A stretch of 64,000 bases of DNA from Scleromitrula shiraiana. Taxonomy: Eukaryota > Ascomycota > Leotiomycetes > Helotiales > Sclerotiniaceae. The translations under genes were made by a program, and so were the position numbers. Of this stretch, positions 24,008-34,330 are shown piece after piece. Location of the stretch: contig JABELC010000002.1 in the NCBI GenBank assembly GCA_028455995.1, forward strand, positions 2,604,001 through 2,668,000, written 5' to 3'. Each line of letters opens with the position of its first letter. Within the stretch, counting starts at the first letter, position 1. The notes below the pieces were generated by a model, which worked only from the letters and a program-made list of their open reading frames with translations, searched no databases and was not told where the DNA came from.

Positions 24008-25919
24008 TCAAGCCTTATACAGCGTATCCAAAAACCCCCCCGCCAACTCCACCACCACACTCTTATTCGGTAAACTCCCCGCAACCCCGTACAACGCCGC
24101 CGAGTCCCCCACGTTCTTCCCCTTGGCCCCCTTCCCCTCCACAACCCTCACCCTCTCCTTCTCCTTCTCCCCCTCCACAACCGCCACCAAATCCCCCACC
24201 AGCTTCTCCCACACCTTCGCAATCGGCAGCGTCACCGCCACGTGAATGGCGGGTGGACTCTGCAGCGCATTTAGATGCCACCCCTTCGCCGACATGGCAT
24301 CTGCGATGTCATAGATATCGAGCGTCTTGGATGTGAACGCCACGACCGAGACGAGCGGTCTACCCAGGACGTGGAGGTCGTTGTTCAGAGAGGGGTTTTC
24401 GCTAATGGCGTCGATGATTTTTTTGGCCGTGCCGACGATTTCGTGACACGCGCTTATGTATCCTGCTTCTCCTACGCTCATGAGAGAGGCCCAGCAACCG
24501 GCTATTAGGGCGCCCGGGCGGGAACCCGCAATTCCGGGTGAGGCGTAGACGCCGCCGGACCAGTCGGGGGAGATAAAGTATTGGTAGGTGCGGAGAGCGG
24601 CGGTGCGGTAGAGAACGGTGGAGTTTCCTTTGGGTGCGAATCCGTATTTGTGGGTGTCGCAACTTATGCTTGTCACACCCTTGAGACGGAAATCGAAGAG
24701 TTCGGTTTCGAATCCGGCTTTTTCGAGGAATGGGACGAGGAAGGATCCCAAGCAGCAATCAACGTGGAGTGGAATTCTACGTTTGACGGCTAGTTTGGAG
24801 AGAGCGCAGATATCATCGATGATGCCGTGGGGGAAGTTGGGTGCTGATCCGACAAGTAGAATTGTATTGCTATTGATGAGGCGGGATACATTGGAGATGT
24901 TTACTTGATAGGAGGGTGCGGGGCAAGATACAAGATGAATCTTGATACCGAAGTATTCGCCTGCTTTGCGGAATGCCGTGTGTGCGGTTTCGGGGAGAAT
25001 CCTAGAATTTCATTAGTAACAGAATATGACGAGGTCCCCAACAAAACTCACATCTCTGGCTCCCTCACACCCCTCTCCTTGTAAGCCTTCTGTCTAGCAC
25101 TTAAACAAGCCATCAAAATCGAATCCGTCCCTCCACTAGTCGAACACCCCGCCGCCCCAGCCGGCGCATTAAACATGGCCAAAACCATCGCCACAACCTC
25201 CGCCTCCATCTTCCTCACCCCCGGAAAAACATCCGGATGAATCGGATTCGCAACCGTAAACTTCCCAAACGCCTCAGTCTGCAACCTTATCAACGAATCC
25301 CCACCGTGATACACCGCGCCAGAAACATATCCATCTTCCCACCTCGTATGATCCATATTGGCCAACGTCTCCAACTCCTTCATCACCGTCTCCTCGCTCC
25401 ATCCCTCTTTCGGCAGCGTCAAATAGCGCACCACGCCCGGACCCGATGGCACCAATTTCCCCTGCAACTTCGTGATGGCCTCGGAGACCTGTTTCTGCAC
25501 CTGGGAGCGCACACCCGGAGCTCGCAGAAAATATCCATAGAGGGTTCTTCGAATCGAAATGTAGGCGTCTGCGAAACTACCAAATAGACCCCTCCCTTTT
25601 AGTTTCAGTAATCCCTTTCGCGTCCATCGTAGTAGGAACAGGAAGAATATTACATTGCGAAGACTAGATGTTCGTAAGTAAACGAATCATGATTAACACG
25701 GTGATATGTATGTATATATGGATAAACATTCGTTGTATAGTATGGCATAGCATATGTATAATACATATAGCTTAGTGGGGCGAAAGTGAAAAGATGTGTA
25801 CATGATGATACATACAGATCGATATTGAGAGCCAATAATTGGCTATTAGTTGAGGAGCCCTTTTTGACGGAGAAGGTATTGCGCAAGCTCACGGGCATTC
25901 TCGAGCTGCCGGGCATCAT
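24008..25919 (-). CDS. DPL1: Sphingosine-1-phosphate (dihydrosphingosine-phosphate) lyase
   Basis: Three exons, 25919-25816, 25663-25052 and 25001-24008, give 569 residues. The PLP-dependent lyase cleaves phosphorylated long-chain bases to a fatty aldehyde and phosphoethanolamine at the ER, the only exit from sphingolipid catabolism. Diagnostic segments are SGAVYHGG, NPIHPDVFPGVRKMEAEVV, GCSTSGGTDSI, LVGSAPNFPHGIIDDI and SISCDTHKYGFAPKG, whose lysine (about 357) binds PLP. A membrane segment (about residues 35-50, RNVIFFLFLLRWT) anchors the N-terminus. The first exon is the least certain part: another frame across it (ARQLENARELAQYLL) also looks protein-like but has no upstream ATG. The insertion rich in Lys, Glu and Val near residue 510 is compositionally simple. 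All key residues are present. Confidence 0.93.
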
Positions 25920-26758
25920 GTATGATAAATGTGGTTGTAAATGAGAGATGATAATACTATTGGAGATATTGCGAATGAAATGGGAAAGGATTGATAAGAA
26001 GTAGAGGTGGACTTATGAACGAAGGGGAAAACTTGTCGTTCTTGTTCTTTTGGTTATTTCATTCGGGGATTTCTTTTGCCTTAATTCATAACGTTCTATG
26101 CCGAGGATGTTACGATCACATGCTTCTTTATACTTGGTGCGTGTTAAATCAGGTTTGTCCTTGTAAACTTTTATGATATTTGACATTTGTTAATTTCATC
26201 AAGTGGAGTTATATATTCATACGTTGACTGTACATTCGAAAGCTCGAACTTTGATATAACAAGGGTCTCAAGAGAAACGTTGAAATCGGATCCACCAACT
26301 AATAATTCTAACCTGCATATGATATCGTGTTCGAGTTCTAGGCCAGATTTATTGGACGCTCTTCTCTCCTGACCTAAAATCTATTTTCACACTATTAAAT
26401 TTACCTTTCAATCATCTCATGGAGGATCTGACAAAGAACTCAATGACAACGTCATGATATAAGACTGTCGAGGGTATGTAGAATTAATATACAGGAGACA
26501 AATGTCTTTCTTCCCCTCCAAAAAACACACTACAACCGCCAGCTCTCGTATGAGACCCGTACCCTACAGGTGCCATGGCTGGTTGATATTGTACATTTAT
26601 GCAAACATTTATCTTCAATGCTGTTCTGTACGCCTGCAAACGCCTTGCCCGCTATTCGTAGATCATAAGGGCTTTCTATAGCCCCAACTATGCTTGGATA
26701 TTTATGATGTGGGATGGAAAAATTATCGATGGTATGTAGGTAAAGGCGTGGGTGAGGA
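25920..26758. other. Intergenic region upstream of S1P lyase
   Basis: AT-rich spacer that holds the lyase promoter and the 3' end of the mannosyltransferase gene. No gene is seen; short open frames lack domain features. Confidence 0.55.
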
Positions 26759-27838
26759 TTATCGTGACGCAAAAACCGTTCGCCATTGTCTAGTAAAAGG
26801 TTCGGCTTCCTTTGCACAATCTCGTCCTTCTGCAGTTGGTGAATCGCATCCTGGAAATCGTACAACAAAGTCTCCATCCTTATATCCACCTGCTTGTTCC
26901 GAATTCGAGCCCTGACTATATGCATTCATTATCTTTTGTGGTACAAGAGCCAGTTTCGACAGAATTGTTGGATGCCATTGCACGATGTGTTCCTAGAGGA
27001 AATAAGCTTCAAACTTTTAGTACAAAACGGCACACTTACCAATGCATGCGCATCTGCTTTCTGAAAATTATAAGACCGATACAGAGGGTCAAACCATGTA
27101 TCCAGGAAGAATTTGGCCCATTCACCCCTCCTAACAACAAAACTAGCCTGTGATAAACCATCCTTATCCTGAGTAAGAACCAAATCGATATTCTCGCCCT
27201 TCAGATTGGGGAACGTTCTAATGACACTATCTGGTGGCACAATTGGTTGGTCTTTAATCAATAAGCTTTCTAATCTTTTAGGGTTCATGATGTGCTCTTC
27301 GATTGACAATGCTGGATTCATGATGAGAGCATTCTGCTCTAGAACCCAAACATATTCGGTATCTGGAAACTTCGATAATGCGTGTCGTGCGGCAGGGACT
27401 CTTGCCCATGAGTTCGGCGAGCCATCTAATGAGTAATCTCCAATACTGGGGAAAAAAGTTGCGTAGCCTACATTGATTGAAATCAGCTCCGCTCAATCTT
27501 GAATCATGGATCTCGAAGTACAACCCATCCACTTCGTCACTGAACTTACCATGCTTCCTGGCATACTGAAGGCGATTCTCCTTGATACTATCTTGATATT
27601 CTTTACTATATCCCACCGAGTCCAAAACGGTGACAATAACGACCGGCGGCGTCCCAGATGGAATTCCTTTCCCTCCTCCAAACATATGCGAAAGTAAGAA
27701 TAATGCGGCTCCGATCGCGCAGATACCAAGTACTATAGTCTGAATCCGACTTCTGCGTAGCATTGGGAAACGTGAGGATCGTGGCGCATGATAAGGAGGA
27801 GGATTCGAGGCCTTCCTCGACGGATACGCCAAATGCAT
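26759..27838 (-). CDS. Mannan polymerase alpha-1,6-mannosyltransferase subunit, Mnn10/Mnn11 type (GT34)
   Basis: Three exons, 27838-27550, 27467-27040 and 26992-26759, give 316 residues. It is a type II membrane protein: a short cytosolic tail, one membrane helix (about 33-51) and a lumenal GT34 domain. Recognisable segments are YATFFPSIGDYSLDGSPNSW, FPDTEYVWVLEQNALIMNP, DLVLTQDKDGLSQASFVVRR and QADFEVRFPGC-like DGDFVVRFPGCD. The family extends the N-glycan outer chain in the Golgi using GDP-mannose. The metal-binding position reads LEQNA rather than a classic DxD; related fungal subunits often have LDQNA there, so the Asp to Glu change is the odd point. The gene is divergent from mannose-6-phosphate isomerase, the enzyme that opens the route to GDP-mannose. 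Choice between Mnn10 and Mnn11 orthology is open. Confidence 0.87.
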
Positions 27839-29495
27839 TGTGTGTGTATGTGTGTTGTGAACAGACAGAACCTTCTAGGGGACCTAAACCTGCTACAATT
27901 GTTACAAATGATTGCAATAATTGTAGCCCCAACGTCGTACGAGCTCGATAGTAATGGTTCGCGGTGCACGATAGAGTGTATTTTTTTGTGCTGTGTCCTT
28001 TATTTCAATCGCCCGTGATGGACACTTGGCGCGTTATGTGGAGATATTGGACTGATTATAGCAGGGATTTACAGAACACTGTAGATAAGTTTAAAGGTAA
28101 CTATTAACCTTAAGAATAGTAATAAAACATATCAAGAAGTGAATTTCTTATACAACGAGAGTTTTTGAAGATATTGATGAGAGAATGAGAGAAAGAGAGA
28201 GGGGGGGGGGAAGGAAAGAAAGAAAGGAAGATAGATGGTGTTGGAAGATTGAACTAAGTTTTTAATAATAATAAGTGATGGGATGGGAAATTTGTTCTTG
28301 GCTGCGAAATTGGCTAGAGATTTTCAAGAGGTCGGTGGGATAGCGAGAATAGGTGAAATTTCCCACTAATGGGTAGAATTAATCAAACTATTTCAATCCT
28401 TGTGAACATGTAGTTCTACTGTAGGTTTTTACGAGGTGAGGCACCAGAGGGTAAATTTGAAAAAAAAAAAGATAAAGGAGGAGAGGAGTCTGAGGGGAAA
28501 CGAGAAAAGTCAATGAAAGTCAATGAAATTATCTAGAACGACAACATCTTCCCTAATACGGAGAGTATATCAAATTAGTAAGGACAAATAAGTTCTGCAG
28601 ATCCTCTTCTATATAAAGGGTACTCAGGTAGGGCACTGTCAAAGCAATTGGATGCGATAGATACATACATAGTATATGGATGTATGTAGTTCTATAAGAT
28701 TTATTTGTTGAGGGTTTTATTTTACCGTACTGTACTGTACTTTCTTTACTGTACTGTATGTAATCAGTGTACAGTAATAAGTAATGCAGTCTGTAGATAG
28801 ATACTGACCCATGATAGATAGCATTCCAAAGACTCGAACTATCCATCACCCCAAGGTTCAAAAACGAAAACGGCATTGTATCACCTACTATGTACAGAAG
28901 ACAAGAGCCAAGGGAACACCCTCATCTGCATCTTATTCTAAATATGAATATGATCTCCCTATTGACCCTGAATCCATGAGTACATCTTTCATTGCCAAGT
29001 CATCCAATTAGGCCTTGTTGAGATGCTAAGCTTTTGATATCGGCGTACAGTAGTTCTACAGTCAGTACCGTACTGTACCGTGTACCGATTATTCATGATC
29101 TTACTGTGCTTACTTAGCTCGAGTCTGAAGTAATGGGCCATTGAGGCAAAAAAGCTCTTGTTCTAGGCCCACGGGTACTAGAATATTATTTATCTAGAGT
29201 AAGTGCTTGAGTAATAATAAGTGCAGTAAAGGGTTCCCAAGTGCCAATCCTTAGGTATGATGTAACCATCCCGAGTCGAGCCATCGAAGATTATCTCTCC
29301 ATCGAAAGCTCAACGTCATGATCCATATCATATGTAAGTCAAGGAGTTTTGCTCCTAATATTTAGTAGTATTTTCATTCTGTATATATATTTCTATCTCT
29401 CGATTGATGTTCTGATTTGATATCATTCTACATATCTCTTCATTTCAATATTTTATCTCATTATATAATACATTAGCAGGAAGTCTTGCTTCAAA
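27839..29495. promoter_or_regulatory. Divergent intergenic region of the two mannose genes
   Basis: This 1.66-kb region separates the starts of the mannosyltransferase (minus) and the isomerase (plus). It contains a polypurine stretch (about 28180-28235), GTACT pentamer tracts (28726-28758) and a GTACCGTACTGTACC stretch near 29065. Shared regulation of the two genes is plausible but unproven. Confidence 0.45.
28726..28758. repeat. GTACT pentanucleotide tracts
   Basis: Two short arrays of the same pentamer separated by ctttctt. The same unit recurs at 39797 and 46968. Confidence 0.8.
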
Positions 29496-30861
29496 ATGCC
29501 TTCATCAGTAATCCAGCTTGAATGCCAATGCAATAACTACCCATGGGGTAGAAAAGGAAAGGAATCACTAGCAGCAAAGTTTGCAGCTTCGACTCCAGGG
29601 GGCAAATTCAAACTAGATGAGAGCAAAGAATACGCGGAAATGTGGATGGTAAATCGATCTTGAACTTATCCTATACAAATATAACCAATATCTAATACAT
29701 AAAACCCAGGGAACCTATCCTACCACCCCTTCATTAATTCTGTCAAGTGGCGAAGACCTACAAAAACATCTCAATGCAAATAAGGAAAAGTTAATTGGAA
29801 AGCCCATCTTGGATAAGTTTGGAGCAGACCTTCCATATCTACCAAAGGTACCAAATATTCTATCTCCTATCACCAACCATCATCTATACATATTCTAACC
29901 TCCCATCCCACACCAGATCCTCTCAATAGCCAAAGCGCTCCCCCTCCAAATCCACCCGGACAAGAAACTCGCCGCCCGTCTGCACGAACAAGACCCCGAG
30001 AAATTCGGCGACGCAAACCACAAACCCGAAATCGCCGTCGCCCTCGGAAAATTCGAAGTCTTCGTAGGATGGAAACCCCTCCCAGAAATCCACTCCCTCT
30101 TCACCACCATCCCAGCGCTCTCCTCCAAATTCCCCATCCCATCCAGCTCCTCCGAATTCACTCACCAAAACCTCAAACAACTCGTCCATAAAATCCTCTC
30201 CCTCTCCGATCCCGAAATAACAGACCTCTACAACGTTCTAAAATCTACACCTGCTTCCTCCTACCCCAAACCAGAAACCCACATCCCCTCACTCCTCCCC
30301 CGTCTCGCCTCCCAATATTCTGCTTCCGACCCCGGAAACCTCGTCGCCCTCCTCACAATGAACTATCTCGTTCTCCGCAAAGGCGACGCCATCTACGTGC
30401 CCGCCGACGGCATCCACGCCTACCTATCCGGGGACATCGTCGAATGCATGGCGCGCTCGGACAACGTGCTAAACACTGGATTTTGTCCGCGCGCGGATCG
30501 CGATTCCGTGGATTTGTTTAGTGCGGCGTTGACGTTTTCGCCGGTGGGGAGGGAGGAGTGTATTTTGAAATCGAGGGAGAGTGGGAAGGGGAGGGAGGGG
30601 AAGACGAGGGTTTTGAGCCCGCCGATGAGTGAGTTTGATATGTTGGTTGTTGGGTTGGGGAGGGGGGAAAGGGAGACGGTGGTGGGGTTGGGGGGACCGA
30701 GTATTTTGGTTGTTACGGGTGGGAGTGGGGTGATGAAGACGAGGGGAGGGGAGACGTTTGATGTTAAGGAGGGGTATGTGTTCTTTGTTGGGGTGGGAAC
30801 GGAGTTGGAGTTTGTGGCGGAGGAGAGCTTGGAGATTCATACTGCTTTTTGTGAGGCATAA
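29496..30861 (+). CDS. PMI40: Mannose-6-phosphate isomerase, type I
   Basis: Three exons, 29496-29648, 29710-29847 and 29917-30861, give 411 residues. The zinc enzyme interconverts fructose-6-phosphate and mannose-6-phosphate, the first step towards GDP-mannose for glycoproteins, GPI anchors and cell-wall mannan. Signatures in order are NNYPWGRKGKES, EMWMGTYPTTPS, LPLQIHPDKKLA (Gln and His zinc ligands), NHKPEIAVAL (Glu ligand), and YVPADGIHAYLSGDIVECMARSDN (last His ligand and the type I signature, quoted here in parts). It looks complete and functional. The third exon is unusual in base use: it is C-rich to about 30440 and G-rich from about 30490 to 30800. It is divergent from the mannosyltransferase gene. 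Confidence 0.95.
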
Positions 30862-31386
30862 TCACAATAGAGTATGTGTGTGAGAGAGAGACAAAGACAA
30901 TTATATAGGATAGATTAGATTTATAGATTATTGATTACAATAAATATATTCAGAGGAAATTAAATATTACTACAAAGATTTTATCCTAAACAACTAAATG
31001 TATCAACCGATCGAAATGCCATTCCTCTTCTCAGCAACAAGTGCACGCATCAAACGACGCAAGAAGAACCGACAAACAAATATCTCCAAAAAGGATCAAA
31101 TTGTATAAAAGACGAAGGTTGACGGAACTCGCGGCCACCGGTATATGAAATGAGAACAAGACGTTCAGATCTCTGGGCTCCAGCTGAGTTGTTTAATCTT
31201 CGCACGAAGACTAATCGACACGATACTGAGGAAGGATCTCGTGGCAACTTAAGAATGTGCGGGGTTGGAAGGAAAGGTGGGTGCTTTCCTTACTAGCAAT
31301 GAAATGTATGCCAATGTTGAACTAGATTTTACACACGCCATGGAGCCTTCTTTTGTACGCTGGGACTAAACATGTACATGTATCGC
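30862..31386. other. Convergent spacer between isomerase and RING-CH genes
   Basis: About 500 bp with no gene; it holds the two 3' UTRs. Confidence 0.6.
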
Positions 31387-32421
31387 CTATTGTGTTTTTC
31401 TGGTCTCGGAATCTTGAGCTTCCCTATTGACTTCAGGTTCTTGATCTTCAACTTCGTCGCCATCGTCATCGCCTTGAACATCAACTACGCTTTCACCAGC
31501 TTTCTCGAGTGCAACTTTGCTCCATCTTCGAATAAATTTCCAGACAGTCTTTTAATCAGTCAGCAGAGATTCTGAAAGTGTGGAGAATTAACTTACATAT
31601 AAGAAGGTTATCACACCAATTATAATGAAAGTCCAACTCAAGTCTGCCAAACGACCCCGGCCACCTCTACCTCGAACTTCGGTTCTACCAAATATTCCAG
31701 CATTCCTTGCATTCCAAATATGCCAAGGTGACATAGCTAAGGCGACCTTCACAAAACCCAACAGACCTAAAGATGCCAACCCTTTCAACAGATGTTCAAA
31801 CCAGGTATTCTCATCGCTATCCGTAAGACGAATAGGGAGTTCAGAGCCTTTGCTCAAGGGAATAGCAATCGTATCAAACGGATCCAGGTAGAGGTCAATG
31901 ATTGGATTCGCAACAAAGCCAAGTAGGAAAACAGTCACAAACAGGATAGCCAGTGTCAAAACAATCTGCGTAAATGTACTGCTGACCCAGCGACCCCACG
32001 TCATTCTTTGTAGGCGATATTGAAACTTGCAAGTAGGACACTCGTAATAATTTCGTACTCCCGTTAGGGGATTCGCATGTCTCCATTGTTGTAAACACCC
32101 TTCATGTACATATCTTTGACTGCCCCTGCACTTACACGGTCGAATCAAACGTCCATCTTCTTCGGATATGTATAATACTCGAGGTGTGGGGTTTAGGATT
32201 GATGCTATGCCTTCAGTTGGAGTCTCAAAAGTTGGGTTGACGGTCTCCAGACAGATTCGACATTGCCGTGGTGGATAATGTCTCTGTTGATGAGAATCAG
32301 GAGCTGGAGCTGCGGGCTCTTCAGATGCTGGTTCATCTTGGGGGTCCGTCTCATAGCGATTGTCATGAGTGTGTTCTGGGTTTATGTTCTCCCAAGACCA
32401 GGAGTTCTCAGTTGATGCCAT
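31387..32421 (-). CDS. RING-CH (MARCH-like) transmembrane E3 ubiquitin ligase
   Basis: Two exons, 32421-31597 and 31548-31387, give 328 residues. A C4HC3 RING-CH finger spans about 54-131, with ligands C54, C57, C96, C98, H106, C109, C128 and C131 (CRICLE, RPCKCRGSQRYVHEGC, CPTC). Three hydrophobic segments follow, at about 150-172, 212-233 and 258-278, then a short acidic cytosolic tail encoded mostly by exon 2. The family ubiquitinates membrane proteins at the ER, Golgi or endosomes; the substrate is unknown. The finger has a longer spacer than usual between the second and third ligand pairs. It is divergent from the proteasome gene with 608 bp between start codons. Confidence 0.88.
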
Positions 32422-33029
32422 ATTGAATTCTGGTGCAGAAAGTCAATGAGAAATTTGAATTTTTGCTGATGGGGTTAGTGATAGTATTCGACAGCTGTTT
32501 CCTCGAAGTTTCAAAGCACTTTGAACTGTTGATGAATCGGCTTATAAAGCACAAACGGAAATAGCTATCGAATGAGCAAGTAATCAACCTTGAGTGATTA
32601 TTCAAAAGGGCGTGGCTAAATGGTCAGTGTCAATGAAATTAAATCACTCAATCATAAGGAAACTTCAATGAAGAAGCATAAAAAGTTTTACGGCGAGACA
32701 TCGACACCAAAAATGATATGTGGCTTAACGAGCTTCTCGAAAGAAAAAGGAAAAAAGAAAAAAGAAAAAAGCTTCAATTCCAGTTTGATTTTCGATTTTC
32801 AATCAAAACACTAATATTGATGCCTGGCGCTGTTGAGCTCCAAACTTTAAGGCATCAAATTCTCGCGTCGTCGTGGTCCCAGAGCTGCCTGTAGCTTTGA
32901 ACTCCAACGACCTCAAACACAACTTCACACTTCTAATTTCACGAATATTTCAATACTCCGTCGACTTTTTTTTCTGTAATATCTTACTTCAAGAATTCCA
33001 CATCACAAAATTTGAAGTAAACAGAAACA
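32422..33029. promoter_or_regulatory. Shared upstream region of RING-CH ligase and proteasome alpha-2
   Basis: A 608-bp divergent promoter region between two genes of ubiquitin-proteasome biology. No motif is strong enough to name. Confidence 0.45.
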
Positions 33030-34168
33030 ATGGCGGATAGATACTCTTTCTCATTGACGACCTTCTCCCCAAGGTATGTTTATTTAAACCCAGCTTCTCA
33101 ATGTACCCATTATGTGATATAATGAAGTTATCTTGATCTTTTACTGACTATTTATAGTGGGAAATTGGTTCAAATAGGTCAGTTCTATCAAATAGTTCCC
33201 AATTTGATGAAGCGCCGAGCTTCTTTTCTATGTTTTCGATAACTCTCATGGGTTTTATATACTGATATAGTCGCAAATAGAATATGCCTTAAATGCTGTA
33301 AACCAAGGTGTTACTGCTTTGGGAATTAAAGGTAGATAGTTTTATTCCAACATAACAACATGAATACTAAGAAAATCTCAAGCTACCAACGGCATTGTCC
33401 TCGCCACGGAAAAGAAGTCCTCATCACCTCTTATCGACCCACCCTCTCTCTCAAAAGTCAGTCTCATCACCCCCAACATCGGCATGGTCTACTCAGGCAT
33501 GGGACCCGATTACCGAGTTCTCGTCGACAAGGCCCGCAAAGTATCCCACACCGGCTACAAGCGTATTTATAACGAATACCCCCCAACCAGGATATTAGTA
33601 CAAGATGTTGCGCGGGTAATGCAGGAGGCTACGCAGTCCGGTGGTGTGCGACCTTATGGTGTCAGTTTATTGATTGCAGGATGGGATGAAGGAATCGAGC
33701 CGGAATCAGAGGAAGCTGCAGCCGGTGAGGTAGTGCATCCGAATGATAAGAAGCCAGTAGGAAAGACGGGTGGTATTTTGAAGGGCGGGCCAATGTTATA
33801 CCAAGTCGATCCGAGTGGTAGTTACTTCCCATGGAAAGCGACGGCTATTGGAAAGAGCGCTACGAGTGCGAAGACTTTCTTAGAGAAGCGATATACAGAG
33901 GGTTTGGAGCTGGAAGATGCTGTGCATATTGCTCTATTGACGTTAAAGGAGACTATTGAGGGTGAGATGAACGGTGAAACTGTAGAGATCGGTAAGTACA
34001 GGCAGCATGTCAATATCGCGGAAGTCGTTCAGTGCTAATTAGATCCCAGGTATTGTTGGGCCACCAGCCGACCATCTTCTGGGTGTTGAGGGGGTTGAGG
34101 GTGCTCAAGGCCCACGTTTCAGAAAATTGAGCCCTCAAGAAATTGAGGATTACCTTACGAATCTATGA
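33030..34168 (+). CDS. PRE8: 20S proteasome subunit alpha type-2
   Basis: Five exons, 33030-33073, 33158-33177, 33281-33331, 33383-33991 and 34050-34168, give 280 residues. The second exon is only 20 nt and is needed to complete the alpha-subunit signature [20 protein letters not shown]. Further family segments are VTALGIKATNGIVLATEKK, PNIGMVYSGMGPDYRVLV, GGVRPYGVSLLIAGWD, PSGSYFPWKATAIGK and the C-terminal LSPQEIEDYLTNL. It belongs to the outer alpha ring of the proteasome. An insertion of about 30 residues (near 145-175) replaces the short loop after GWD, making it longer than the roughly 250 residues of the yeast subunit. It converges on the RCC1-type gene with 162 bp between stop codons. 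Confidence 0.95.
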
Positions 34169-34330
34169 GCTGCTTTTTTTCTGCAAGGGCGAGGAATATC
34201 AACGTAGTCAGCATTCACGATGTATTATAGAATGGCATAAGAATGCAAAATGAGAATTCAGAGATACCATATCAAACAAGACAAAACACATATCATAGGT
34301 CGTTTTCATAAGTATTTTCTCCAAATTAAA

